A DNA stretch of 41,253 bases, taken from contig JAFSBM010000047.1 in NCBI GenBank assembly GCA_017437285.1, forward strand, positions 1 through 41,253, given 5' to 3'. Below the pieces are notes generated by a model that did no database searches, was not told the DNA's origin, and saw nothing but the letters and a program-made list of their open reading frames with translations. The position numbers and the translations under genes were made by a program. Position 1 is the first letter of the stretch. Every line of letters begins with the position of its first letter. The DNA is from Ruminococcus sp. (GTDB lineage: Bacteria; Bacillota; Clostridia; Oscillospirales; Ruminococcaceae). Of the stretch, positions 22,649 to 32,249 are shown one piece after another.

Positions 22649-25600
22649 ATGAATAAGAAATTTTTACTTAAAGGGCTTTCTTCCGTTGCTATGGCAGCTG
22701 TTGCTGCACTTTCACTTTCAGCTTCAGCAGCACAGGCAGCTGATGCGGTTTACGGCGATGCAAACTGTGACGGAACTGTTTCAATTGCCGATGCTACAGC
22801 TATTTTGCAGGCAATCGGAAATCCCGACAAATATGCCCTTTCAGAAAACGGTGCAGGAAATGCTGACGTCTACAACAGAGGCGACGGACTAACTGCCCTT
22901 GACGCTATTTCAATTCAGAAATTTGATGCAAAGCTGATTGAAAAACTGCCTGAAAGCTGGCAGGAGGGACAGGGTACAACTGACCCTGTTACAGCTAAGA
23001 CAATGATACATCTCAACGGCGATTCTGCTACAGTTGAGGGCGATTATGCCGAGGTTAACGGCGGTATTATCACTATCAGCCATTCAGGTGAATTCTGGGT
23101 TGACGGTACACTTGCCGACGGTCAGATTAACGTAAATATTGCCGATGAAGCGGCAGATGCAGAAACTGTAAAAATCTTCCTCAACGGTGCAAATATCACA
23201 GGCAAGACTGTTCCTGCAATCCTCATTACAAATGCGGAGAATACTTCTGTAAATATCGTTGACGGTACAGAAAATACAATTTCTGACGGCGATACAGCTT
23301 ATGCAGGTGATTGGCTTGGTGCAGCTGTTATCGAGGCTAAGGACGATATTACATTCAAGGGCGGCGAAAAGGGTACAGGTGTGCTTACAATTACCGCAAA
23401 TACACAGAATGCTCTCGTCTGCAACAACGACATCAAGTTCACAGGCGGAACTGTAAATATCGACACTCTCAATGCTACTGACAAGACAAACGCTGTAAAC
23501 GGCAAGACTTCCGTAACTGTAAAGGAAACAGCAGTACTCAATATTGACGCTGAGGGCGACGGTCTGAAATCCTCAAAGGGCGATGTTGCCATTGAGGGCG
23601 GTACAGTTTCCATAAAGGCTGGAAATGACGCTATACAGGCAGAAACTACCATTGACATTTCAGGGGGAACTCTTGTTGCAGGCGGTGACAGAGGTCTTAC
23701 TGCTGTTATTGGCGTTAACATCACAGGCGGTAATGTTGCGGCTACAGCTACCGATAATCAGGTTGACACAACGCTTATGACAGGCACAACACAGAATACG
23801 CTTATTCTCAATTGTGTTGATTCAACTGAAACTGACGGCTGCTGGAAAAAGGCTAATTCCTTCGGCGGATTTGAGTTTACAAAGAAGTATAAATACGTTC
23901 TGCTCAGTTCTCCCGACTATACAACAGGCAAGGAATTGTCATTCACAAACGCAGCAAACAGCTCAGCTGTTATGCACGGCAGTACCAACTTTAAATTTGC
24001 TGTATCAGCAGTTCTCAATACTTTCAACGAGGTTAATCCCTCTGCGGCAGTTCCTCCCACAGATACAGGCACAGATACACCTGCACCTGCTGACGGCTAC
24101 AGCGTAACTCTCAGCGGAACATCAATTCTCTCGGACGCTCCTGCGGCTGTGGCTTCATCAGCTGACGGTAAGCTTACAATTTCTCAGCCGGGTACATTTG
24201 CAGTTTCGGGTGCAGCTAAGGACGTTCAGATTTACATTGACGTTGACAAGACTGCATACCCTGACGGTGTAGTTCAGCTCGACTTTATGGGAGCTGACAT
24301 TTCAAACAGCAAAACCGCACCTATCTTCGTTAATTCAATCGGTGATGAGGTGCAGATAGTTGCAAAGGCTGGCACTGAAAATATAATCTCTGACGGTACT
24401 GCACATACTGAAAGTTACACAAACAGTGACGGCGAAACCATTACTGTTGAGGGTGCAATCTTCTCAAAAGATGACCTTAAAATCAAGGGTTCAGGCACTC
24501 TCACGGTTAACGGCAACGTGTCAGACGCTGTTGTGTGCAAGAACGATTTGAAAATTTACAACGGAACAATTACAGTTAATGCCGTTGATGACGGTCTGAG
24601 AGGAAAGGACAGCGTTACTGTGGGAAATGCCGCAGATACGGACTTTTCCGCACTTAAACTCACAGTAAATACGAAGCAGGGTGACGGTATCAAGTCAACG
24701 GGAACTGACGCTTCAACAGCTGATAAGGCTTACGGAAATGTCACAATCAACGGCGGTACACTTGATATAAACTCTCATGCTGACGGTATTCAGGGCGAGC
24801 AGAGCGTTATCATAAACGGCGGTACTATCGACATTTACACCTACGAGGGTTCAGGCTTCTCAGGCACTGTTTCAGGCAATACAGGGGGCTGGGGAGGCAG
24901 TTCTTCTACAGCTTCTCCCGATGTTTCCGCAAAGGGCATAAAGGCGGTTGGACTTTACGATGCGGCAGGTACTACATGGCAGAGCGTTGGTGATATTACC
25001 GTAAATGGCGGTACAATTACCGTTGATTCCTCAGATGACGCTATTCATTGCGGCGGTGCTATGAATCTTTTAGGCGGTGTTATGAAGCTTGCCACAGCCG
25101 ATGACGGTGTTCATTCCGACCACAATGTAACAATCGGACAGGGTACAGCCGATACTTTTGACGATGTTCAGATTATCGTATCCAAGGGATATGAGGGCAT
25201 TGAGGGACTCAATATCACAATGAACAGCGGAACTGTTATCTGCAACACAACCGATGACGGCTTCAATGCGGCTGGCGGTGCTGACGGCTCAGGCGGCGGC
25301 AATAATATGGGCTGGCGACCTGGCGGAATGCAGACTGGCGGCGGCAGCTATTCTCTCAATCTCAAAGGCGGATTTGCTCTTGTGAATGTAACTGACGGCG
25401 ACCATGACGGATTTGACTCCAACGGCTCATTGACAATTTCAGGCGGATATTGCGTAACAAACGGCAATGAGGCTTTCGACTGTGACGGCACAAAGAGCTG
25501 TACAGGCGGCATATGGGTTGAAAATACAGGCTCAGGCGGCATGGGCGGCGGCTTTGGCGGAATGGGAGGCGGAAGTCTTACCGCATCTGTCAGTGCAAGC

Positions 25601-25831
25601 GGTTCTGCAAGCAAGGGTACAAGAATTTCACTTGTAGGCTCTGACAATAAGGTTATTGTTTCATTTATCGCAGGCAAAAATGTCAGCAACTTCAAGGCAG
25701 GCGGTTCAAACGTAAGCGGAAAATTCTACACAGGCGGCGAATTAAGCGGTTCAACATATTTCCAGAATGTTGATGATTCACAGCTTGCGGCTTACGGCGG
25801 AACTCTCACAGGCGGAACAGCGTTGAATTAA
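22649..25831 (+). CDS. Secreted dockerin-containing DUF4353 carbohydrate-binding giant
   Basis: A Sec signal peptide (about residues 1-31) is followed by a type-I dockerin-like pair of EF-hand repeats: VYGDANCDGTVSIADATAIL near 34-53 and a second near 75-100. Then come two large DUF4353-type regions (about 130-460 and 490-1000) made of repeated GGTxxINSHADGIQGEQS-like strands. The dockerin at the N-terminus is less common than a C-terminal one. The protein probably docks to a cohesin scaffold and binds polysaccharide. The ATG at 22649 has AAAAGGAG upstream. Gly-rich stretches lie near the C-terminus. It is paralogous to the lipoprotein at 14021-16258. No cohesin gene is in the window. Confidence 0.88.
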   Translation: MNKKFLLKGLSSVAMAAVAALSLSASAAQAADAVYGDANCDGTVSIADATAILQAIGNPDKYALSENGAGNADVYNRGDGLTALDAISIQKFDAKLIEKLPESWQEGQGTTDPVTAKTMIHLNGDSATVEGDYAEVNGGIITISHSGEFWVDGTLADGQINVNIADEAADAETVKIFLNGANITGKTVPAILITNAENTSVNIVDGTENTISDGDTAYAGDWLGAAVIEAKDDITFKGGEKGTGVLTITANTQNALVCNNDIKFTGGTVNIDTLNATDKTNAVNGKTSVTVKETAVLNIDAEGDGLKSSKGDVAIEGGTVSIKAGNDAIQAETTIDISGGTLVAGGDRGLTAVIGVNITGGNVAATATDNQVDTTLMTGTTQNTLILNCVDSTETDGCWKKANSFGGFEFTKKYKYVLLSSPDYTTGKELSFTNAANSSAVMHGSTNFKFAVSAVLNTFNEVNPSAAVPPTDTGTDTPAPADGYSVTLSGTSILSDAPAAVASSADGKLTISQPGTFAVSGAAKDVQIYIDVDKTAYPDGVVQLDFMGADISNSKTAPIFVNSIGDEVQIVAKAGTENIISDGTAHTESYTNSDGETITVEGAIFSKDDLKIKGSGTLTVNGNVSDAVVCKNDLKIYNGTITVNAVDDGLRGKDSVTVGNAADTDFSALKLTVNTKQGDGIKSTGTDASTADKAYGNVTINGGTLDINSHADGIQGEQSVIINGGTIDIYTYEGSGFSGTVSGNTGGWGGSSSTASPDVSAKGIKAVGLYDAAGTTWQSVGDITVNGGTITVDSSDDAIHCGGAMNLLGGVMKLATADDGVHSDHNVTIGQGTADTFDDVQIIVSKGYEGIEGLNITMNSGTVICNTTDDGFNAAGGADGSGGGNNMGWRPGGMQTGGGSYSLNLKGGFALVNVTDGDHDGFDSNGSLTISGGYCVTNGNEAFDCDGTKSCTGGIWVENTGSGGMGGGFGGMGGGSLTASVSASGSASKGTRISLVGSDNKVIVSFIAGKNVSNFKAGGSNVSGKFYTGGELSGSTYFQNVDDSQLAAYGGTLTGGTALN

Positions 25832-26762
25832 TTAAGAATTAAGAATTCAGAATTAAGAATTATGGGCGGTGGATTTTTTCTGCCGTCCTTTATTAATGCG
25901 TAATTTGTAATGCGTAATGCGTAATTGAATTAAGAATTTAGAATTAAGAATTCTATTTTCTAACATCTAATCTCTAACCTCTAAACGGCTAACGGCTTTA
26001 TATATTCAAGAATGCAAAATAAAATCAAGGATGCAAAAACAAAATTGCATTCATCCTTGTATTCTTCTTTTTGCACAAACAATAGCATATACTTTTGTTA
26101 CTGTTGCACAAAGTTAGCTATATTACGTTTGTTGGCGGACTGCCAAAGGCAGCCCCTACACGATTACATTTTTCATCAAGTTTTAATTGTTACAGCGTAC
26201 TACGAAATATAACTGCCGTTCCCAAAAGCTAACGGCTTTAATTAAGGCATAACCTACCCCACAAATAATATCAATATACATCAGATATTGATTAACGGCT
26301 ATATATCGTTAATAATGCACATTCATCACAGCCTGTGCATCAAAGCTTAACATATCTTATTAAATGCTATTATCATATCAGCACTTATACTTTACATAAC
26401 ATAACTTAACTTAACTTATTTATTTTAACAGATAATATCACATCATAACTTAGCTTATCTTAATATAATATTTTCTGTTTTATTATCAGATGTTATCTGC
26501 TTTATACGCTTATATGCAGATTGCACAAATATAGCATATCTTTTTTGTGCAAAAAGAAGAGTGCAAGGATGAATGCAATTTTGTTTTTGCATCCTTGATT
26601 TTATTTTGCATTCTTGATTAAAGTAGGGGCGGATAATATCCGCCCCTACAAATCCAATATATATAATTACGCATTACGCATTAATAAAGGACGGCAGAAA
26701 AATTTTCCACCGTCCAATTTCTAACATCTAATCTCTAACCTCTAAACGGCTAAAGGCTAAAA
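25832..26762. repeat. 930-bp non-coding region of nested inverted and direct repeats
   Basis: There is no credible gene. A 75-bp near-perfect inverted pair lies at 26005-26079 and 26544-26617 (about two mismatches). An outer inverted pair lies at 25865-25904 and 26673-26715. Direct copies of the TCTAACATCTAATCTCTAAC block are at about 25958-25996 and 26718-26756. Direct TTGCACAAA...ATAGCATAT copies are at 26071 and 26521. The core is AT-rich with TAACTTAACTTAAC-type short repeats. GGCAGCCCCTACA (about 26149) and GTAGGGGCGGATAATATCCGCCCCTACA (about 26623-26650) resemble REP-like palindromes. Confidence 0.8.
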
Positions 26763-28238
26763 CTATAAAATAAAACAAATAAGTCCGCCGCAGCCGTCAT
26801 TTATAATGCGTTCAAGGGTTTCCTGTAGCTTCATTCGTGCGTCAATAGGCATTTTATAAAGCTTGCTGTGAAGTCCCTCGTTGACCAGTTCGTGGAGAGA
26901 TTTGCCGAAAATATTGCTTTCCCATATCTTAGTGGGGTCGTCATCAAAGCCGTCAAGGAGGTACATAACAAGTTCCTCAGACTGCTTTTCCGTGCCGACA
27001 ATGGGGGCAACAGCCGTGTTTATATTGGCTTTCATCATATGTATTGACGGTGCGGAGGCTTTCAGCTTAACCCCATATTTGCCGCCCTGCTTGATAATTT
27101 TCGGTTCTTCCAGCGTCAGTTCCTCCAGTTCAGGCATTACAATTCCATAGCCTGTTGCCTCAACTTCCTCCAATGCAGGAGCAATTCTGCTGTACTTCTT
27201 CTTGATGTCGTTCAGCTCCATAAGCAGCGGCATAAGGTCGCTTTCGCTTTCAATCTGAATTCCTGTAGCCTCACCGAGAATTTTATAGAAAAGGCTGCTG
27301 TCGAGGTCAGCTGTTATGGTGACAATTCCCTTTCCAAGGTCAATTCCCGTAGTCACAGCACTTATGATGTGAGGGCATTGCTCCATAGCTTCCGCCGCAT
27401 ATTTCGCATCACGGACAAGGTGAATATCCTTTGCGGATTCACGGATACAGCCGAGGATTTCCGATTTCAGCCAATGACCTTTTTCAAGGGTATTAATCCA
27501 GCGAGCCATACGGATATTTATTTCACGGACGGGGAAAGAGTAGAGAATTTCGCTGATGATTTCCCTTATATCTTCTTCGTCAAGGCTAAGACAATTGACA
27601 GGAATTACCGTTGTGTCGTATTTCTCCGAAAGCTGTGCCGCAAGTGCCTTTGCCTCGGGAGCAGTGGGATTGACGGTATTCATCACAACTACAAAGGGTT
27701 TCCCTAAATCACGTAGTTCACGGATAACACGCTCCTCACACTCCTCATATTCCTCACGGGGAATGTCAGTAACCGAGCCGTCAGTAGTTACAACAAGTCC
27801 TATGGTGGAATGGTCGGTTATGACCTTTTGTGTGCCGATTTCAGCCGCCATATTAAAGGGAATTTCCTCGTCAAACCACGATGTCATCACCATTCTCGGC
27901 TGTTCATTTTCGATATAGCCGATTGAACTCGGCACGATATAGCCCACGCAGTCAATAAGACGGACGTTGAAAACTGCACCGTCACCGATGCTTATTTCAA
28001 CAGCTTCTTCGGGGATAAATTTCGGCTCAGTTGTCATAATTGTCTTTCCTGCGGCGGACTGGGGCAATTCGTCTAACGCCCTTTCACGCATAAATTCGCT
28101 CTTGATATTGGGAATTACAAGGGATTCCATAAAACGCTTGATAAATGTTGATTTTCCTGTGCGTACAGGGCCTACAACGCCGATATAAATATCTCCCCCT
28201 GTACGCTGTGCAATGCTTGTGTAAATATCTTTAGTCAT
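26763..28238 (-). CDS. spoIVA: Stage IV sporulation protein A
   Basis: The 491-aa protein matches SpoIVA from end to end. The Walker A motif GPVRTGKSTFIKRF lies near residues 23-36, the DCVGYIVPSS segment follows, the central GTPase-like fold contains VVTTDGSVTDIPRE, and the C-terminus ends in the short hydrophobic GGLICFIL. SpoIVA is an ATPase that polymerises on the forespore membrane as the base of the coat. It starts 12 bp after the sipL-type gene's stop, with AAGGAG upstream. Its presence argues for a spore-forming clostridial host. Confidence 0.97.
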   Translation of the reverse strand: MTKDIYTSIAQRTGGDIYIGVVGPVRTGKSTFIKRFMESLVIPNIKSEFMRERALDELPQSAAGKTIMTTEPKFIPEEAVEISIGDGAVFNVRLIDCVGYIVPSSIGYIENEQPRMVMTSWFDEEIPFNMAAEIGTQKVITDHSTIGLVVTTDGSVTDIPREEYEECEERVIRELRDLGKPFVVVMNTVNPTAPEAKALAAQLSEKYDTTVIPVNCLSLDEEDIREIISEILYSFPVREINIRMARWINTLEKGHWLKSEILGCIRESAKDIHLVRDAKYAAEAMEQCPHIISAVTTGIDLGKGIVTITADLDSSLFYKILGEATGIQIESESDLMPLLMELNDIKKKYSRIAPALEEVEATGYGIVMPELEELTLEEPKIIKQGGKYGVKLKASAPSIHMMKANINTAVAPIVGTEKQSEELVMYLLDGFDDDPTKIWESNIFGKSLHELVNEGLHSKLYKMPIDARMKLQETLERIINDGCGGLICFIL

Positions 28239-28249
28239 ATTCTGCTCCT

Positions 28250-29791
28250 TTATTCTTTAATGGGTATAAGCAGCATTCTGCCGTTTTCGAGAGTTGTGTC
28301 GGAGAGGTCATTTTCCTCCATAATCGCCTCAACTTCGGTGCTGAATCGCTTTGCAATATCCCAGATATTTTCCTTATCCGTGCCGAAATAAAGCTTCACA
28401 GCATAGTCCCCGTCACGCTGTTTCTTTGCGGAATCATCAACGGAAAGGGCGGTAAGAGCGTTAAATCCCGATGAATCCGAAAGGGTAATATTTACCGAAA
28501 TATCGGCTCTTGCGGTGAGAACCCCTGTGTCGGAGATGTTGTAGGATACCGATATATCACTGATTTCAGCCGATACTGCCCCTTTTGTCATATCGTCACC
28601 GATGCTGACAGTTTCCTCAAATGCTTCGTCACGGTCAGGCATTGTAATAGCTCCGCTGCTGTCAGCTGCCGCCATAGAATAGGTGAGCATACCCGAAATA
28701 ATCACGGATTTTCCGTCATTTCCCACTCTTGTATTGATATTTTTCGGTGAACACCACATTGAAAAAATACGCTCAGGAACTCCCTCACCCTGTGCAAGCT
28801 GTGCGGTATGTCTTAGGCTTTCTGCATAAATTACAGGGGGATTATTTGTGCGGATTTCCGAAAATTCCGACTCGCAGGGATAAATTGTCGAATATGCGTC
28901 ACATACCGCCATAACCTCGGATATTTTCACACAGCGGCACACAAGCTTAATCTCAGGCTCAATTTTCAAGGTGCGGTTTTCGCCGTTTTTATCGGCTATA
29001 AGGGTAATATTACAGCCTGTGGTCTTGGCGGAAACATTGCAGGTAAAGGCTTCGTCAATGCCCTCCATATCCACAATCTGACTGAATGGGAGGGTTAATT
29101 CAAGGGGTTCGGGAGCAGCTTCAGCGGCATATAAAATTTTGAGAAAAATTTCGCCCTTGGCAAGAAGCTTACCCGAAATGATTTTCTTTTCGATTGGGGA
29201 AATCCTTGTATCACAGCGGATAATGCTGATTACAGGTGGCTGAGTTGAGGGGATTTCCATTTCCTCCGAAAGCTGAATTGTCTTATCTCCGCAGATTTTC
29301 TGTGAAATAAACTTCATCGGGGATTTTTTCAGCTGAATATTCATACCTGTGGCATCACAGATGATTTCCTGCTTTTTTTCGCCAATTACGGTAATTTTCA
29401 CCGATACCGCACCACGTACATCAAGACGGCGTTTATTCACCGCACGGAAGTTCACGTGGTCAGCCTTGGGCGTGATAAGCACATCGGGGCAATCGGGAGA
29501 TTTTCCCAGTTCTACGGACTTTGTGTAGGTTTGCTTCTGGCTTATGCATTGGAGAGCAGAGCTGTTTTCACCGCAGTAGATAAGGCGGATTTCACAGCTA
29601 AGCTCATAGGAAAGAGTGCTGCCGTTAATGGAATAATCGGCGGCAGTCGGGATAATTTCGCACCGCACAAGTCGGAAAATATCGGGGAAGTAGTCGGGGA
29701 GAATGTAGTCAAGCTCCACTCCTTGCTCCTGCAAGCCGTTGTAAATGATTTCCTCGGTTGGGATTGTTTCTCTGCTGATTTTTAAAGTCAT
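28250..29791 (-). CDS. sipL: SipL/SpoVID-like spore coat morphogenetic protein (DUF3794, LysM)
   Basis: A 513-aa protein with repeated DUF3794 segments (the SEMEIPSTQPPVISIIRCD region being one core) and a C-terminal LysM domain (about residues 464-513, IWDIAKRFSTEVEAIMEEND, ending MLLIPI). This architecture is that of clostridial SipL, which binds SpoIVA through its LysM and localises the coat. The adjacent spoIVA in the same operon supports the name. The ATG at 29791 follows AAGGAGG. The LysM here is a protein-interaction domain rather than a wall binder. Confidence 0.9.
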   Translation of the reverse strand: MTLKISRETIPTEEIIYNGLQEQGVELDYILPDYFPDIFRLVRCEIIPTAADYSINGSTLSYELSCEIRLIYCGENSSALQCISQKQTYTKSVELGKSPDCPDVLITPKADHVNFRAVNKRRLDVRGAVSVKITVIGEKKQEIICDATGMNIQLKKSPMKFISQKICGDKTIQLSEEMEIPSTQPPVISIIRCDTRISPIEKKIISGKLLAKGEIFLKILYAAEAAPEPLELTLPFSQIVDMEGIDEAFTCNVSAKTTGCNITLIADKNGENRTLKIEPEIKLVCRCVKISEVMAVCDAYSTIYPCESEFSEIRTNNPPVIYAESLRHTAQLAQGEGVPERIFSMWCSPKNINTRVGNDGKSVIISGMLTYSMAAADSSGAITMPDRDEAFEETVSIGDDMTKGAVSAEISDISVSYNISDTGVLTARADISVNITLSDSSGFNALTALSVDDSAKKQRDGDYAVKLYFGTDKENIWDIAKRFSTEVEAIMEENDLSDTTLENGRMLLIPIKE

Positions 29792-29865
29792 AATTAACCT
29801 CCTTAAAAGCTTTGTACCATTATATTCACTTGTTCGGAGATTAATGCTTATTTTTTTATAAAAGC

Positions 29866-29958
29866 CGTTAGCCTTTAGCTTTTAGCCTTTAGCCTTTAGC
29901 CTTTAGCTTTTAGCTTTTAGCCTTTAGCTTTTAGCCTTTAGCTTTTAGCCTTTAGCCA
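29866..29958. repeat. Tandem TTAGCCTTTAGC-type microsatellite
   Basis: About a dozen copies of a 7-8 bp unit alternating between TTAGCCT and TTAGCTTT. It lies just upstream of the sipL start region and is followed by TAATGCGTAAT blocks like those at 25893 and 26673. The 29792-30234 gap holds nothing else except the hairpin at 30160. Confidence 0.8.
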
Positions 29959-30159
29959 TTCAGCAATGCGTAATTCGTAATGCGTAATTATTTTCAATGT
30001 CTTTAGCTGTTAGTTTTTTTAGGAGGGTGTTTTTTTACCGTCTTTTCTTATGTATGCTGATATATTTAAAACGGGCGGATAAATGCAGTCACCCATAGGG
30101 AAAGAAACCCAAAACCGATTGAGAGAAATAAATATTTATTAACAAGTAAATATAACCCC

Positions 30160-30197
30160 AAGCCCTGTGCAAAACTTATTTGTTTTGCACAGGGCTT
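30160..30197 (-). terminator. Long hairpin downstream of the XRE repressor gene
   Basis: AAGCCCTGTGCAAAAC pairs perfectly with its complement at 30182-30197 (16 bp, 6-base loop). It lies 38 bp beyond the stop of the XRE gene on the minus strand. No clear T tract follows, so it may be a terminator or a chromosome/element junction palindrome. Confidence 0.5.
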
Positions 30198-30234
30198 ATT
30201 GCATATATGATGTGTTATTCTGTTTTGATAATTA

Positions 30235-30576
30235 TCATTTGGCTTCTTTTCTTTTAGCTTCTGCCTCAAGCAACTCCATTATAAGATATTCCACTTTTCC
30301 TTTATCACGTTCAGATAAACATCGCCAATTATGCAATAAATTATGTTCATCTTCATCGAGAAATTGTTCATTCTCATATCTGTTACGCTCTGCAAGGTAA
30401 TCAAGACTAACCCCATAATACTCAGCGAGTTGAATTGCTCTTGAAAATGGAAGTTCACGTTCCCCTTTTTCATATTTTCCATAATACTGTGCTGTTGTGC
30501 CTAAATATTCGGCAACTTCTGTCTGCGTTTTGTCAGTGTCTTCTCTTAGATCTCGAATTTTCTTATACCAAGCCAC
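30235..30576 (-). CDS. XRE-family transcriptional repressor
   Basis: A 113-aa protein with an N-terminal Cro/CI helix-turn-helix (about residues 8-60; TQTEVAEYLGTTAQYYGKYE, LPFSRAIQLAEYYGVSLDYL) and a charged helical tail. The GTG at 30576 is chosen because GAAAGGAG lies eight bases upstream; the GTG at 30585 touches that SD. It is divergent from the large HTH regulator at 30843. The shared 260-bp region holds two palindromic CACATGTG sites, the likely operators for this repressor, flanking a consensus promoter. Confidence 0.85.
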   Translation of the reverse strand: MAWYKKIRDLREDTDKTQTEVAEYLGTTAQYYGKYEKGERELPFSRAIQLAEYYGVSLDYLAERNRYENEQFLDEDEHNLLHNWRCLSERDKGKVEYLIMELLEAEAKRKEAK

Positions 30577-30605
30577 AAATGACACTCCTTTCTATAGATA
30601 TTTTA

Positions 30606-30615
30606 TCACATGTGA
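30606..30615. promoter_or_regulatory. Palindromic operator site 1
   Basis: TCACATGTGA, a perfect 10-bp palindrome with semi-symmetric flanks (TTA/TAA). It lies 11 bp upstream of the plus-strand -35 box and within the leader of the divergent XRE gene. A partner lies at 30669. Confidence 0.65.
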
Positions 30616-30625
30616 CTAAAAAATA

Positions 30626-30654
30626 TTGACTTTTCAGCCTAAATAGATTATAAT
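30626..30654 (+). promoter_or_regulatory. Plus-strand promoter between the two operators
   Basis: TTGACT (30626-30631), 17-bp spacer, TATAAT (30649-30654). It points toward the regulator at 30843 but lies almost 190 bp upstream of it; a second -10 box lies nearer at 30794. The two palindromes bracket it on both sides, so occupancy would block it. Confidence 0.7.
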
Positions 30655-30668
30655 ATAACTATACCTAA

Positions 30669-30678
30669 CCACATGTGA
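30669..30678. promoter_or_regulatory. Palindromic operator site 2
   Basis: CCACATGTGA with the same perfect CACATGTG core as the site at 30606, and flanks TAA and TTA. It lies about 15 bp after the plus-strand -10 box. Confidence 0.65.
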
Positions 30679-30790
30679 TTATATAACTGTAAACTTAATG
30701 AATCTTGGATAGCATAATCGAACATAGTTGAGTTGCACAAGTGGTTGCATTACTATTTTTTTCCAAACTATATCGTAATAATTCGTGACA

Positions 30791-30799
30791 TGTTATAAT
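30791..30799 (+). promoter_or_regulatory. Extended -10 promoter for the large HTH regulator
   Basis: TGTTATAAT, an extended -10 element, about 45 bp ahead of the start codon. There is no strong -35 box, which suits an activator-dependent or weak promoter. Confidence 0.5.
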
Positions 30800-30842
30800 A
30801 AAACCAAATAGATTCGTTTTTATTTAACTGGGGGTGATGGAG

Positions 30843-32216
30843 TTGAGTTTAATTTCGTATATAAGACATTTACAAGAAAAATATTCTATAACGCAAACAA
30901 ATATTTTATATGAATTTGTTTGTCGTAACATACCAATGAATAAAGGTTCTCTGTCTCATAAACTTAAGGGCGAAAGGGAATTGAGCAGAAAAGAACTTGA
31001 TACAATTTTAAATGTGTTGCAATGTACCAGTGCAGAACGAAAAGAAGCTTTAAGATTATTTAAAATTCATAAACTCGGTGAAGTAAAATACGACGAGCTT
31101 ATATGCATGAAAAATTACATTGAAAATTTCGTAGAAGAACGTATTCCATTTATATATGAAAAAAATGTTTCTTTGGATTATTCTATTCATTTATCTAATG
31201 AGAAAATGCTGAATAGTTACATATTTGAATTGCTTAAAAAAGCTGAGGATAATTCACAAGTCAATATTATTTGCCAGTCAGATTATCAGGTTCTTTCAAG
31301 TGTTTTGATTCATCTATACTCTCGTGTAGCTCCAAGAGTAAAACAACTTGTTTGCCTTAACAACAGTGGAAAAAGTGAAAATAATACATATAATATCAGA
31401 TTAATAAAGACATTGAACAATCTTGTGGCAAGAAATTATAAACATCATGTTCGTTATTATTATGATGATACCTCCTCACATCTCAACTCCTATACTTTCT
31501 ACCCTTACATGATTACATTAAACGATATGGCGATAATGATTTCGAGCGATTACAAGCAAGGTGTGTTCATTAAAGACTTAAATATCGTTAATGGTATTAA
31601 TTCTCAGTTTGACACAATCTTTAATCAAAGCAATGATTTGTTTGAAGTCATTGAAAACGATTTTGAGTACATGAAACAATGTGTAATGTTTGAAAGTGCA
31701 GGATTTGAAGAGATGTTTGCACTCCAATATCATCCATGTACCATTCTTAACGGAAACCCTTTTCTTGCAGATGTAGTGATAAAGGAAGAAATGCCATTAA
31801 GAAATGAAATTCTTGAAATGTACAAAAACAGGTTGAAAATGTACAAAAACAAAAAACAATGCTTTATTTACTGTGACGAAGGTATGGATGATTTTTTGAA
31901 AAATGGTTTAACTACGGATATGTCCACAGAAATTTTTAAACCTGTTCCTGATGTGGATCGTAAAAATCTTGCAATACGAATGCAAATTAATCGAGAAAAT
32001 GTTATTAATAAATCAATTCCGGCAACATCACTTAATATACCAAAAGAATTGACAATTATGTGTTATGATAACGATCGAATTATTGTTGGATATAAACATC
32101 CGGATTTTCATAACAGCGGTGTTCGCTTAATTACTAAAGAACGCAGTATTTACAAATCTATGCTTTTATTATTGAAACATTTGCGTGATGAGAATGAGAT
32201 AGGGGTGATATTCTAA
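30843..32216 (+). CDS. Large HTH transcriptional regulator of unknown class
   Basis: The first 80 or so residues form a phage-repressor-like HTH (NKGSLSHKLKGERELSRKEL with the following helix LDTILNVLQC). The remaining 370 residues match no domain I recognise; they are mixed alpha/beta with several conserved-looking Tyr and aromatic stretches and no membrane segment. Such a long C-terminus suggests a sensor domain. The start is uncertain: a TTG at 30843 is eight bases after GGGGG of a strong GGGGGTGAT SD, while the ATG at 30837 overlaps it. It precedes the Sel1/JAMM gene run and may control it. Confidence 0.7.
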   Translation: MSLISYIRHLQEKYSITQTNILYEFVCRNIPMNKGSLSHKLKGERELSRKELDTILNVLQCTSAERKEALRLFKIHKLGEVKYDELICMKNYIENFVEERIPFIYEKNVSLDYSIHLSNEKMLNSYIFELLKKAEDNSQVNIICQSDYQVLSSVLIHLYSRVAPRVKQLVCLNNSGKSENNTYNIRLIKTLNNLVARNYKHHVRYYYDDTSSHLNSYTFYPYMITLNDMAIMISSDYKQGVFIKDLNIVNGINSQFDTIFNQSNDLFEVIENDFEYMKQCVMFESAGFEEMFALQYHPCTILNGNPFLADVVIKEEMPLRNEILEMYKNRLKMYKNKKQCFIYCDEGMDDFLKNGLTTDMSTEIFKPVPDVDRKNLAIRMQINRENVINKSIPATSLNIPKELTIMCYDNDRIIVGYKHPDFHNSGVRLITKERSIYKSMLLLLKHLRDENEIGVIF

Positions 32217-32249
32217 GTAAAATTAAAAAGATATATATTATATATTGAA

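Noticed and set aside
26012-26212. A 66-codon ORF in the repeat region
   Set aside because: It lies across one arm of a long inverted repeat, lacks a ribosome binding site, and has no protein-like composition.
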